This document shows, one piece after another, positions 51,323 to 59,967 of a DNA stretch of 64,000 nucleotides. The stretch is from Halolamina sp. CBA1230 (GTDB lineage Archaea > Halobacteriota > Halobacteria > Halobacteriales > Haloferacaceae): positions 2,728,001 to 2,792,000 of the forward strand of contig NZ_CP054587.1 of the NCBI RefSeq assembly GCF_002025255.2, read 5' to 3'. The notes under the pieces were generated by a model, which was not told the DNA's origin, searched no databases, and worked only from the letters and a program-made list of their open reading frames with translations. The position numbers and the translations under genes are program-made. Numbering within the stretch: the stretch's first letter is position 1; each line of letters begins with the position of its first letter.

Positions 51323-52633
51323 ATGAGCGACTCCCACGGCATCGACCGCCGCGCGTTCGTGAAATCCGCCGTCGCGATCGGCGGCGCGGCGGCGCTGTCG
51401 GCCTGCCTGAACCGCGGTGCGGAGATCGACGTCCCACGGGGGCCCGAGGAGCCCGACGCCGAGTTCCCCGACCGCCAGCACGCCTGGAACGCGTTCCTGC
51501 CCACGAACGACGCGGGCAACAACCATCACCCGCGCCACCGCGTGCTGCTCGCGCTGGAGTACGGCGACGGGACGCCGACCGACGAGGAGCGCGAGGCCGT
51601 CGAAACCGCGCTGACTGGGATCGAGCGCGCCTACGAACGTTCGGCCGCGGGGCTGCTGTTCACGGTCAGCTACTCGCCGTACTACTTCGACCGCTTCGAT
51701 TCGGATCTCCCCGACAGCATCGACCTGCCCGAGCCGCGGGCGCTCTCCTCGTTCGAGGACCCCGACGCCGACGACGTGGACGCGATCGTCCACCTCGCCA
51801 GCGACCACGGCGAGGTCGTGATGGGCGCCGAGGAGGCGCTGAAGGGGGAACTCGACGAACTCAACGGCGTCTCCCAGCCCGACGCCGCGCTGACGGACGC
51901 GTTCACGGTCCGGGAGCGCCGAACGGGGTTCATCGGCGACGGCCTCCCCGCCGAGCACCAGGACGTCGACGGCGTACCCGACGACGGCCCGGTGCCGGAG
52001 GACGCGCCGATGTACATGGGGTTCGAGTCGGTGTACGAGGGGAACCAGCCCGGCGAGGACCGCGTGACGATCCAGGACGGCCCCTTCGCTGGCGGGACGA
52101 CCCAGCAGCTCTCGACGCTGACGCTGAACCTGACCCAGTGGTACGAGCAGGACTCCCGCGAGCAGCGCGTCGCCAAGATGTTCTGTCCCCACCACGCCGA
52201 GAACGACCTCGTGGAGGACGCCGGCGAGAACCTCGGCACCGACCCGCGGATGGACGACTGCGACGAGCCGATGGACACCGCCCGGAACAAGGGTGTCGTC
52301 GGCCACGGCCAGAAGATGGTCGACGTGCGTGAGAACGACAAGCCGATCATCCTCCGCCGGGATTTCGACTCCACCGACGGCGACCGCGCGAGCGTCCACT
52401 TCCTCGCGCTCCAGCGGACCATCTCGGACTTCGTCACCACGCGCGAGGCGATGAACGGCGAGGAGGTCGACCGCAACTCCGCGGTCGGTCAGCGCACCAA
52501 CAACGGGATCCTGCAGTACATCGACACGGTGCGCCGGGGGAACTTCCTCGTCCCGCCGCGCTCCCTGCGGGCGCTCCCGCCCGCGAACCCCGCCGCCGAG
52601 ACAGCCGAAAACCCGGAGGTGGCCCGTGCGTAA
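51323..52633 (+). CDS. Tat-exported DyP-type peroxidase-like protein
   Basis: 436 residues. Tat signal GIDRRAFVKSAVAIGGAAAL then a Cys that suggests a lipobox (SACLN). The C-terminal region has GVVGHGQKMVDVRENDKPII, then LRRDFDSTDGDRASVHFLAL and QRTISDFVTTREAM, which match the DyP pattern of proximal His, ILRR and the final FLALQ strand. The GFIGDGLPAEHQD block aligns with the GXXDG heme motif with changes. It may be a heme peroxidase/deferrochelatase such as EfeB. The next gene overlaps it by 8 bases and encodes a P19-like protein, supporting a joint iron function. Confidence 0.7.
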   Translation: MSDSHGIDRRAFVKSAVAIGGAAALSACLNRGAEIDVPRGPEEPDAEFPDRQHAWNAFLPTNDAGNNHHPRHRVLLALEYGDGTPTDEEREAVETALTGIERAYERSAAGLLFTVSYSPYYFDRFDSDLPDSIDLPEPRALSSFEDPDADDVDAIVHLASDHGEVVMGAEEALKGELDELNGVSQPDAALTDAFTVRERRTGFIGDGLPAEHQDVDGVPDDGPVPEDAPMYMGFESVYEGNQPGEDRVTIQDGPFAGGTTQQLSTLTLNLTQWYEQDSREQRVAKMFCPHHAENDLVEDAGENLGTDPRMDDCDEPMDTARNKGVVGHGQKMVDVRENDKPIILRRDFDSTDGDRASVHFLALQRTISDFVTTREAMNGEEVDRNSAVGQRTNNGILQYIDTVRRGNFLVPPRSLRALPPANPAAETAENPEVARA

Positions 52634-53696
52634 GCCGTCCCGTCGATCGTTCCTCGCCGGCCTCGGCGCCGCCGGCGCCGTCGGCACCGCGGGCTGTCTC
52701 GGGTTCGAACTCCAGTCGGGCACCCAGGAGCCGCCGCTGGTCGAGGACCGGCCCGACGCCGTCTACGTCCCCACCCACACCGAGGGGATGGCGATGGCGG
52801 GGATGGCCAGCGACGGCGGCTACAGCTGTGCGCTGACGTACAACTTCCCCCACCGCTTCTGGACCATCACCAACAACGACACGACGCAGGTGAAAGTCGG
52901 GCAGAACGACGCGCTCCACCTCATGCCCATCGTCTGGCACAGCGAGACGGGTATCGTTCCCTCCGACGTGAACCCCCAGGTCGATCTCACACGGAACGGC
53001 GAATCGGTCATCAGCGGCCTCAACCCCTGGGCGATGATCTCACAGAACATGGGATTTCACTTCGGTGATAACGTCGAACTCCCTCAGCAGGGCGAGTACG
53101 ACGTGACCGTCTCGGTGGGCGAGGGCGGCAGCCGCCGGACCGGCGCGCTCACCGAGACCGGCGCCGCGGAGTTCGAGTTCACCCTCGACTACCAGCGTTC
53201 GGAACTGCGTGACATCCCGTTCAACCAGATCGAGGAGTCCCGGCAGGGGAGCCGCGGCGCCGTCGAGCCGATGGAGATGGAGATGGTCCCGATCCGGCGG
53301 GCACCCGCGGTCGACGACCTCCCGGGGACTGGCCACGGCACCACCGAGAGCGGCGACGCCGTGCTGGCGGTCCAGCGCCTCGACGACGCGACCGCGTTCG
53401 GCGGCGACGACGACCAGCAGTACCTCGCCGTCTCGCCGCGCACGCCGTACAACCGCTTCCCGCTGCCGGGGATGTCGCTGTCCGCGACGCTGACCCGCGA
53501 CGGCGAGACGGCGTTCGACGACTACCTCTACGAGTGGCTCGACGCCGACCTCGGCGTCCACTACGGCGCGGTCGTCGACGGCGTCGAGACCGGCGACGAA
53601 CTGGCGATCAGCGTCGACACGCCGCCCCAGCTCGCCCGGCACGAGGGGTACGAGACCGCGTTCCTGAACATGCCCGAGGCGACGCTGACGCTCTGA
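52626..53696 (+). CDS. Tat lipoprotein with P19/Tp34-like metal-binding domain
   Basis: 356 residues from GTG 52626. Signal RKPSRRSFLAGLGAAGAVGT then AGC gives a Tat lipoprotein. The middle has MAMAGMASDGGYSCALTYNF, LHLMPIVWHSETGIVPSDVN and MGFHFGDNVELPQQGEYDVT, close to P19 (FetP) and Tp34, periplasmic proteins that bind Fe/Cu and aid ferrous iron uptake. The C-terminal 130 residues form a second beta-rich domain specific to haloarchaea (I recall DUF7350, unverified). It overlaps the DyP-like gene by 8 bases. An iron-acquisition role is inferred from the pair. Confidence 0.72.
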   Translation: MRKPSRRSFLAGLGAAGAVGTAGCLGFELQSGTQEPPLVEDRPDAVYVPTHTEGMAMAGMASDGGYSCALTYNFPHRFWTITNNDTTQVKVGQNDALHLMPIVWHSETGIVPSDVNPQVDLTRNGESVISGLNPWAMISQNMGFHFGDNVELPQQGEYDVTVSVGEGGSRRTGALTETGAAEFEFTLDYQRSELRDIPFNQIEESRQGSRGAVEPMEMEMVPIRRAPAVDDLPGTGHGTTESGDAVLAVQRLDDATAFGGDDDQQYLAVSPRTPYNRFPLPGMSLSATLTRDGETAFDDYLYEWLDADLGVHYGAVVDGVETGDELAISVDTPPQLARHEGYETAFLNMPEATLTL

Positions 53697-53726
53697 ACGG
53701 CCCTCCCGCCCCGCCACCTCACCGCT

Positions 53727-55709
53727 CTACTCCACTCGCCGCACCGACCGCTGCCCCTCGTGCAGTTTGATCTCCGGGATCTCGTCGGCCGGCGTGAAGC
53801 CGAACGTCTCGCCGTAGAACGCGAGTTCGAGTTCGAGCGCCCGCCGGCTCGCCTCGGCGGTCCGGAACCCGTGGCGCTCCTCGGGGAACAGCGCGTAGGC
53901 GTAGGGGGTCTCGGTCTCGACCAGGGCGTCGACCATGTCCTCGGCCTGTTCCTGGGGAACCACGCGGTCCTCGCCACCCTGGAGCAGCAGGAGCGGCGCG
54001 TCGATCGATTCGGCGTGGAACGCGGGCGAGCGTTCCTCGTACGTCTCCTTCGCCTCGGGAAGCGGGCCGACCAGCCCGTCGAGGTAGCGCGACTCGAACT
54101 TGTGGGTGCCCGTCGCGAGCGCCTCGAGGTCGGCGACGCCGTAGTGGCTCGCGCCGGCGTCGAACGTGTCGTGGAACGCCAGCGCACAGAGCACTGCGTA
54201 GCCGCCCGCGCTGCCGCCGGTGATCGCCAGCCGATCCGGGTCGGCGCGACCCGTCTCCGCGAGGTACTCCGCGGTGTCGACGCAGTCGGCGGTGTCGAGC
54301 ACGCCCCACTCCCCCTGGAGCGCGTCACGGTACGCGCGGCCGTACCCCGTCGAGCCGCGGTAGTTCACGTCCGCGACCGCGAACCCGCGGGTGGTGAAGA
54401 ACTGGATCGCGAGGTTCGCGACGGGCAGGGTCTGGCTGGTCGGGCCGCCGTGGACCATCGTCACCAGCGGCGGATCCTCGCCCGCCGGCGCGCGCTCGTC
54501 GGCGTTCGTCGGCGGGTAGTAGTAGGCGTGAGTGGTCTCGCCGTCCCGTGTGGGCACGTCGACGTGCGCCGGTTCGGACACCATCCCCTCGGACAGGTCG
54601 AGCGAGAACGACTGCCGGAGCGCGGTCGGCTCGTCGTCGCCCGGAGCCCAGCGCGCGACGGTCGCCGGCATCTCCGGCCCGCCGCCGACGAACGCGAGCG
54701 TCCCGCCGTCGGTCGCGATCCGGGCGTGGGGGTACGCCGAGAACGGGAGATCCGTTTCGGAGCGTTCGTCGTCGCTGTCGAGCAGGCAGAGCGACCACTC
54801 GCCGTCGCTGTTCCGGAGCACTGCCACGCGGCCGTCGTCGAGGAACGCGTACGTCGCCGAGCCAAAGGACCACTGCGGGACGCCGAACTCGGCGTCCTCG
54901 GGCGTTCGGTTCCGGGGATTCTCCTCGCCGTCGGCGTCGACTTCGTAGAGGTTCCACCAGCCCGTTCGGTCCGAGACGGCGTGGAGTTGGCCGTCGGGGC
55001 TCCAGCCGGGCTGGAACACCGACTCCGCCGGCCCGCCCAGAACCACGCGCTCGTCGCGGAGGCTGCCGTCCTCGGCAACGTCCGCAACGTGGAGTTCAGT
55101 GCCGTCCCACGGCATCCGCGGGTGGTCCCAGGTCGTCCACGCCAGCCGCTCGCCCTCGGGGTCGAGCCGCGGGAACGAGTAGAAGTCGTGGCCCGAGGCG
55201 ACGACCTCCGGCGCCTCGCCGCCGTCGGCGGGCAGCGTCACGAGTTCGTTGCTCACGTCCTCGGCGTCGTCGCCCTCGTGGCGCTCCCGGACCGCGTAGA
55301 GGCGGTCGCCGTCGGGACCGACCTCCACGTCCGCGTAGCGCAGGCCGTGTTCGCGCTCGGGTTCGGGCGTGATCGGCGTCGGCTCCTCGCCGCCCGCGTC
55401 GAGGCGGTAGAGTCGCTGGTCCCCGAACGCGGCGTAGAACACGGTGCCGTCCTGCACCGCGAAGTCGCCGCCGCCGTACTCGTGGACAAGCGTGCGGACG
55501 TCGACGTCTTCGGGCGTTACCTCGACCGGCTCGTCGGGTGCGCCCGCGTCGGCGCGGACGACCACGCCGCGACCCTCCTCGTCGGGGCGGCGCTCCAGCC
55601 AGTAGACGCTGCCGTCGTCCACGGAGACGGGGCCGAACCGCAGCGTGTCGGCGGCCACGTCGGCCGCGGAGACGGGTGACTCCCACTCGCCGTACGGTGT
55701 CTCGGACAT
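53727..55709 (-). CDS. S9-family prolyl oligopeptidase-like serine peptidase
   Basis: 660 residues from ATG 55709. The N-terminal 400 residues form a beta-propeller with repeats such as FSFPRLDPEGERLAWTTWDH-type blades. The C-terminal hydrolase has VTMVHGGPTSQTLPVANLAI, VNYRGSTGYGRAYRDALQG, the nucleophile GGSAGGY, LLLLQGGEDRVVPQEQAEDM (Asp) and PEERHGFRTAEASRRA (His). It is most like acylaminoacyl/dipeptidyl peptidases of the S9C group, cytoplasmic since no signal is present. Complete length for the family. Confidence 0.9.
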   Translation of the reverse strand: MSETPYGEWESPVSAADVAADTLRFGPVSVDDGSVYWLERRPDEEGRGVVVRADAGAPDEPVEVTPEDVDVRTLVHEYGGGDFAVQDGTVFYAAFGDQRLYRLDAGGEEPTPITPEPEREHGLRYADVEVGPDGDRLYAVRERHEGDDAEDVSNELVTLPADGGEAPEVVASGHDFYSFPRLDPEGERLAWTTWDHPRMPWDGTELHVADVAEDGSLRDERVVLGGPAESVFQPGWSPDGQLHAVSDRTGWWNLYEVDADGEENPRNRTPEDAEFGVPQWSFGSATYAFLDDGRVAVLRNSDGEWSLCLLDSDDERSETDLPFSAYPHARIATDGGTLAFVGGGPEMPATVARWAPGDDEPTALRQSFSLDLSEGMVSEPAHVDVPTRDGETTHAYYYPPTNADERAPAGEDPPLVTMVHGGPTSQTLPVANLAIQFFTTRGFAVADVNYRGSTGYGRAYRDALQGEWGVLDTADCVDTAEYLAETGRADPDRLAITGGSAGGYAVLCALAFHDTFDAGASHYGVADLEALATGTHKFESRYLDGLVGPLPEAKETYEERSPAFHAESIDAPLLLLQGGEDRVVPQEQAEDMVDALVETETPYAYALFPEERHGFRTAEASRRALELELAFYGETFGFTPADEIPEIKLHEGQRSVRRVE

Positions 55710-55763
55710 GTCCGCCCGTTGGGAAGCGGACGGTTTCACCGTTCGGGTGGGCAGGAGGTTGGC

Positions 55764-56780
55764 CTACTCTCCGTCGGTCCGGAGGTGGTGGAACACGTAC
55801 GTCTGGGTGTAGCCCGCGTAGGCGTCGGCGCCGCTCTCGCCGAACACCTCGTCGCGTTCGGGCAGGCCGGCGCCGAGCCGATCCCGGATCGCTCGCGAGG
55901 TCTCGGCGTAGCTGCCGCCGTCGCAGTCGGGGAAGTAGTCGCCGATGGCGGTGTTGATCCACGTGTCAATCGGGATCGACTGGAGGTAGCCCAGCGAGAA
56001 CAGCAGCACGCAGTCGGCCACCTTGTCGCCGACGCCGACGAACTGCGTGAGCTCCTCGCGCGCCGCCTCGAAGGGAAGCCCGCGAGCGTCCTCCGGATGA
56101 GCCTCGCCTGTCGCCACCATCTCGGCGGTGCGCTGGACGTACGGCGCGCGGTAGCCCAGACTTAGGTCGCGGAGTTCGCCCTCGGTTCGGGCGGCGAGCG
56201 CCTCCGGCGTCGGGTAGGCGTGCACCGTTCGGTCGCCCAGATCGACCGGCGTGCCGTACTGCTCCCGGAGCGAGCGCTGCATGCCGAAGATGCGGCTCAC
56301 CCGCATCTGCGCCGAGCAGATGAAGGAGATCAGACAGGGGAACGGCGGGTCACGGACGAGCCGCAGCCCGCGGTAGCGATCGTAGGCGCGCTCCAGTAGC
56401 GGGCGGTCGTCGGTCGCGTCGTAGATCGCGTCGAGGTTGTCGTCGAGGCGGAGGAGGTGGGTGAGGACCGCCTCGCCGTCGACCGGTTCGGTCGGTGCCG
56501 CGGGGCCGTCGACGTCAGTCGGGACGCCGCCGGCCTCCCACTCGATCGTGCCGTCGTCCACGCCACCGACCTGCCGGGCACGGACGACCGTCGGGCGGTC
56601 GACGAGCCCGGGCGTCGGCGGGAGGACGGTCTCGTACCACGCGTCGCCGCCGTAGGCGGCCGACTCGCTGTACCCCTCGCCGTCGGCGCGCTCCCAGAGA
56701 TACGTCTGACCGCTCTCGAGGGTCGACTGCAGGTCGAACGGTCCGGCGAGCGAGGAAACGTCGATGCGGCCCGACTCCAT
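55764..56780 (-). CDS. ogg: Ogg1-type 8-oxoguanine DNA glycosylase
   Basis: 338 residues from ATG 56780. The N-terminal domain starts SSLAGPFDLQSTLESGQTYL. The helix-hairpin-helix-GPD part holds FVGVGDKVADCVLLFSLGYL with the Schiff-base lysine and IPIDTWINTAIGDYF with the catalytic aspartate. CLISFICSAQMRVSRIFGMQ is the conserved helix before it. The enzyme removes 8-oxoguanine and cuts the backbone. A 60-residue insertion (residues 45-105) is longer than in eukaryotic OGG1. The gene is followed upstream by a tandem repeat region at 56830-57000. Confidence 0.85.
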   Translation of the reverse strand: MESGRIDVSSLAGPFDLQSTLESGQTYLWERADGEGYSESAAYGGDAWYETVLPPTPGLVDRPTVVRARQVGGVDDGTIEWEAGGVPTDVDGPAAPTEPVDGEAVLTHLLRLDDNLDAIYDATDDRPLLERAYDRYRGLRLVRDPPFPCLISFICSAQMRVSRIFGMQRSLREQYGTPVDLGDRTVHAYPTPEALAARTEGELRDLSLGYRAPYVQRTAEMVATGEAHPEDARGLPFEAAREELTQFVGVGDKVADCVLLFSLGYLQSIPIDTWINTAIGDYFPDCDGGSYAETSRAIRDRLGAGLPERDEVFGESGADAYAGYTQTYVFHHLRTDGE

Positions 56781-57007
56781 TACGCGGGAGTGGGCCGTGT
56801 GTGGGTTTCCCGGTTTCGGTATCGTCAATCACGGCGCGAGACCGGCAGCCGACCTCGTGTCGGCTGCACGGAACCCCTGCCGTGACTGTGCAGCGTCGAA
56901 CACGGCGAGTGACCGGCAGCGCCCGTCGGGGCGCTGCATGGAACTCGATGCCGTGACTGTGCGGAGCCGAACGCGATCGACAACAGGCAGCGCCCGACGA
57001 CCGGCGA
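56781..57007. other. Intergenic tract with two tandem 71-base repeats
   Basis: No gene in this tract (frames are broken). It contains the 71-base direct repeats annotated separately. Confidence 0.7.
56830..56971. repeat. 71-base tandem repeat, two copies plus partial third
   Basis: Copies 56830-56900 and 56901-56971 share blocks CACGGCG, ACCGGCAG, GCTGCA, GGAAC, and TGCCGTGACTGTGC. A degenerate third copy continues to about 57000. Each copy has a 9-base hairpin: GCAGCCGAC/GTCGGCTGC (56845-56867) and GCAGCGCCC/GGGCGCTGC (56916-56937). The arms differ in sequence but both pair perfectly. Confidence 0.75.
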
Positions 57008-57118
57008 TCAGCCCCCGAACAGCTCCCGGCTGGCGCCGTCGGCGACGGCGCCGGCGGCCATCTGCATCGCTCTGTGCATCTCGGCGAAGTCGGCAGTCCG
57101 GCGTGTGGAGGTTTGCAT
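57008..57118 (-). CDS. Possible 36-residue protein
   Basis: A minus frame from ATG 57118 encodes MQTSTRRTADFAEMHRAMQM with a C-terminal end REFG-like LFGG. Codon use is haloarchaeal and a helix is predictable, but no family is recognised and there is no clear promoter or ribosome-binding site. It could be a chance frame. If real it would be a leaderless or very short-leader peptide between two gene starts. Confidence 0.25.
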   Translation of the reverse strand: MQTSTRRTADFAEMHRAMQMAAGAVADGASRELFGG

Positions 57119-57220
57119 GACACGAAATCACACGGTCCAGCTTTGAGTATCTTCGGGGGGTTCGACAGCCAGTCAGGCGACGTCACAACGGCTATGGGCC
57201 GTCCGGCCGGAACGCGACAC

Positions 57221-58054
57221 ATGACCACGAGCGACTGGGGCGACTGGCTCCCGCGGGCGATCGAGTCGGCCGACCCCGACGGCGTCGCCGTCTGGTACCT
57301 CGGCTGCAACGGGTTCGTGCTGAAGGGCAGCGACGGGACGACCCTGTTCGTCGACCCGTACCTGGGTACCGGCGACCCGCCGCGGACGATCCGGATGATC
57401 CCCGTGCCGTTCGACCCGGCGGACGTGACCGACGCCGACGCGGTGTTCGCGACCCACGAGCACAGCGACCACGTCCACGGCGAGTCCCAGGCGCCGATCC
57501 TGGAGTCGACGGGCGCACCCTTTGTCGCACCTGATGCCGCCATGGCGGCCGCACGCGAGGAGCAGTCCTGGGAGGAGCGCTGGGCGCTCGACGCCGAGCA
57601 GTTTCGCGAGGTGGTCGAGGGGGACGTTCTGGAGTTCGGGGAGTTCACGGTCCACGTCGTCGAGGTGAACGACCCCGACGCCGAGCATCCGGTCGGCTAC
57701 GTGTTCGAGCACGAGAGCGGGACGGTGTTCCACCCCGGCGACTCCCGCCCGGCTGACTCGTTCGGGCGGCTGGGTCGGGAGTTCGATATCGACCTCGGTA
57801 TCGTCGCGTTCGGGACCGCGGGGATGATCCCGGACAAGCGGACCCGCGAGCCCAACTACACCAAGTGGTACAACGACGAGGGAGAAGCTGTCGAGGCCGC
57901 GAGCGCGCTCCGGGTCGACCGCCTGCTGCCGAGCCACTGGGACATGTGGAAGGGGCTCACCGCCGACCCGACCGCGCTCCACGACCACGTCGACTCGTTC
58001 GAGCACCCCCACAGCCTGGAGCTGGTCGAGATCGGCGACAGAGTCGACGTCTGA
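57221..58054 (+). CDS. Metallo-beta-lactamase-fold hydrolase, UlaG-like
   Basis: 277 residues from ATG 57221. VWYLGCNGFVLKGSDGTTLF opens the fold, AVFATHEHSDHVHGESQAPI is the metal motif HxHxDH, HPGDSRPADSFGRL carries a metal-binding aspartate, and LLPSHWDMWKGLTADP the final histidine. UlaG/L-ascorbate 6-phosphate lactonase relatives act on phosphorylated sugar lactones; the actual substrate is unknown. An upstream in-frame ATG at 57194 (MGRPAGTRH) is weaker support. It lies after the repeat tract and before the convergent carbonic anhydrase gene. Confidence 0.85.
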   Translation: MTTSDWGDWLPRAIESADPDGVAVWYLGCNGFVLKGSDGTTLFVDPYLGTGDPPRTIRMIPVPFDPADVTDADAVFATHEHSDHVHGESQAPILESTGAPFVAPDAAMAAAREEQSWEERWALDAEQFREVVEGDVLEFGEFTVHVVEVNDPDAEHPVGYVFEHESGTVFHPGDSRPADSFGRLGREFDIDLGIVAFGTAGMIPDKRTREPNYTKWYNDEGEAVEAASALRVDRLLPSHWDMWKGLTADPTALHDHVDSFEHPHSLELVEIGDRVDV

Positions 58055-58100
58055 TCGCTCGGCGACGAGCAGGCCGAGTGCGGGTCCCAGTTCTCCGGGT

Positions 58101-58781
58101 TCAGTACGTCCAGAGCCGCTGCACCCGCGAGTCGATCGCCGGGTGGCGTTCACGGAGCCGCTCCGGGGCGGTCTCGCCGTCGACGTTGATCACGTGGACC
58201 TCGCCGCGCCGCCCGTCGTAGGCGTCCTGGAAGTCGTACACTGCGCCGACGACCTGGACACCCTCGGCCACGTCGTCGCTGTCGAGCAGGAACTCGACCT
58301 GCCGGTCGACGTTGTACTCGACGAGCCGGTTCACGGCCTCGTCGCGATCCAGTCCGGCCGGGAGCTTCTCCACGCCCCCCTCGAGCCCGGGCGCGAGCAG
58401 GTCGATGCAGTGCTCGATCCCCGGCGGCTCCGACAGCCCGTCGGTGAGCTCGTCGTACGTCGCGGTGACCGCCCCGCAGCCGGTGTGGCCGAGGACGACC
58501 GCGAGGTCGGTGTCGGTGTGTGCCAGCGGGTAGAGCACGTCGCCCGACACCTGCGGCCCCTCGTCGGTGCGCTGGACGACGCGGTTGCCGATGTTGCCAC
58601 AGCTGAACAGGTGGCCGGGCTCGTCGTTCCCCCAGACGTGGTCCTGGAGCACCCGGGAGTCCGAACAGCAGACCGTGACCGCCTCGGGTCGCTGTTCGTG
58701 CTGGAGGTCGTCGAACCGCGACGCGAACGCGTCGGCGTGGTCGGCGTTGCGTTCCAGCATCTCGAGGAACGTCTCGTCCAT
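58101..58781 (-). CDS. Beta-type carbonic anhydrase
   Basis: 226 residues from ATG 58781. The zinc ligands are VCCSDSRVLQDHVWGND (Cys, Asp, Arg dyad) and VLGHTGCGAVTATYDELTDG (His and Cys). SCGNIGNRVV follows the first motif. This is the complete beta-class set, giving reversible hydration of CO2 to bicarbonate in the cytoplasm. Bicarbonate would supply the acyl-CoA carboxylase and other carboxylases. Length is normal; divergent from the membrane protein gene at 58868. Confidence 0.92.
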   Translation of the reverse strand: MDETFLEMLERNADHADAFASRFDDLQHEQRPEAVTVCCSDSRVLQDHVWGNDEPGHLFSCGNIGNRVVQRTDEGPQVSGDVLYPLAHTDTDLAVVLGHTGCGAVTATYDELTDGLSEPPGIEHCIDLLAPGLEGGVEKLPAGLDRDEAVNRLVEYNVDRQVEFLLDSDDVAEGVQVVGAVYDFQDAYDGRRGEVHVINVDGETAPERLRERHPAIDSRVQRLWTY

Positions 58782-58867
58782 ACGCGACGCCCCGGCCCCT
58801 CGTCCCATAGCTCCGACGATCCACGCCGCCCGAAAAAGTTAGTACACTGACTGAACGATCAACCGAC

Positions 58868-59356
58868 GTGTCTCGGACCACGGGGCTCCCCGCGCGGATG
58901 GCGCTCGCGCTCGCGGGAGCCACCGCGGTCGTCGCCGCCGAACTCGCCGCGATCGCGCTCTCGGTCCGGCTCTCCGCGGCAGCAGTCGACGGGGTCGTTC
59001 CGGCGTCGACGCCGCCGCTCCCGCTCGTGGTCGTGGGTCTCGCCGCGGCGGGGCTCGCCGTCGGCGTCCGGCGTCGTGCCGGCGAGGGCACGCCGCTCGC
59101 GGTCGGCGGCGTGGCGCTGATCGTCGCCGCGCCGTTCACGGCGTTCGGCGGCGGCTGTGGGGTGACAACCGGGGGGCTGACCGTGTTCCGGAGCGGCGTC
59201 CGTATCGGCATCGGCGTCGACAGCTGTGTCGCGTTCTCCAACGGGGCGCTGCTGGTGGTGGGCTACGGCCTGCTCTCGGCGGGGCTCTGGCTCGCGGCCG
59301 ACGCGCTCCCGCTCCCGAGTCTCGATCGCTGGCGCGTTCCGCGACGCCCGGACTAA
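58868..59356 (+). CDS. Membrane protein of unknown function
   Basis: 162 residues from GTG 58868. Four hydrophobic segments: MALALAGATAVVAAELAAIA, LPLVVVGLAAAGLAVGV, LAVGGVALIVAAPFTAFGGG and FSNGALLVVGYGLLSAGLWL. The short loop GGGCGVTTGG may be exposed. No motif is recognised. A TATA-like GTTAGTACA lies about 30 bases before the GTG. It ends by 4 bases inside the convergent methyltransferase gene. Confidence 0.6.
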   Translation: MSRTTGLPARMALALAGATAVVAAELAAIALSVRLSAAAVDGVVPASTPPLPLVVVGLAAAGLAVGVRRRAGEGTPLAVGGVALIVAAPFTAFGGGCGVTTGGLTVFRSGVRIGIGVDSCVAFSNGALLVVGYGLLSAGLWLAADALPLPSLDRWRVPRRPD

Positions 59357-59967
59357 CCCCACTCGATCCGGAACAGTTCGACGTCGATCTCCGCACGTTC
59401 CTGCTCGTGGTGTTCGTACAGCCGCGGGACCTCGAACTCCGCCGCGAACGCGTGGGTCACCTCACCCCCCTCGTCGGCGGCGAACGATTCGACGAAATCG
59501 CGGCTCCCGGCGTTGTGGATCGAGTAGGAGACGTCCGCGAGCGACGCCGCGGTCCGGAGGAACGCCCGGTCCGCGCCCTCGTTCCCGGACTGGGCGCCGA
59601 ACGGCGGGTTCGTGACGACCGTCGAGACGGCGGAGAGCGGCGGCCGCGTCGCGTCGGCGCGGAGCCAGTCGACCGACGTTCCGGGCGCGATCGCGCGCTC
59701 GTTCTCGCGGGCGACAGCGAGCGCGTCGGCGTCGCGTTCGAGGCCGAGCACGCGCGCGGGATCGCGGCAGGCGGCCGCGAGCGCGAGGATACCGGTCCCC
59801 GTACCGAGATCGAGTACGTCCCGCCCGGCGATATCCCCCTGGAGATCCGCGAGGTGGAGAAGATGCGCTGCGAGGTCCGGCGGCGTCGGGTACTGTTCGA
59901 GGCGCACGTCGGGGTCGCGGAACCCCGCGAGCCCGTGGAGTCGTTCCGCCAGCGCCCGTTTGCCCAT
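59353..59967 (-). CDS. METTL5-like RNA methyltransferase
   Basis: 204 residues. LEQYPTPPDLAAHLLHLADL is the N-terminal signature shared with METTL5, VLDLGTGTGILALAAACRDP binds SAM, and VVTNPPFGAQSGNEGADRAF is the N6-adenine catalytic NPPF motif. YSIHNAGSRDFVESFAAD follows. Eukaryotic METTL5 methylates A1832 of 18S rRNA; archaeal homologs are thought to modify rRNA. Starts directly after the stop of the neighbour gene (TGAATG), implying coupling. Confidence 0.88.
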   Translation of the reverse strand: MGKRALAERLHGLAGFRDPDVRLEQYPTPPDLAAHLLHLADLQGDIAGRDVLDLGTGTGILALAAACRDPARVLGLERDADALAVARENERAIAPGTSVDWLRADATRPPLSAVSTVVTNPPFGAQSGNEGADRAFLRTAASLADVSYSIHNAGSRDFVESFAADEGGEVTHAFAAEFEVPRLYEHHEQERAEIDVELFRIEWG

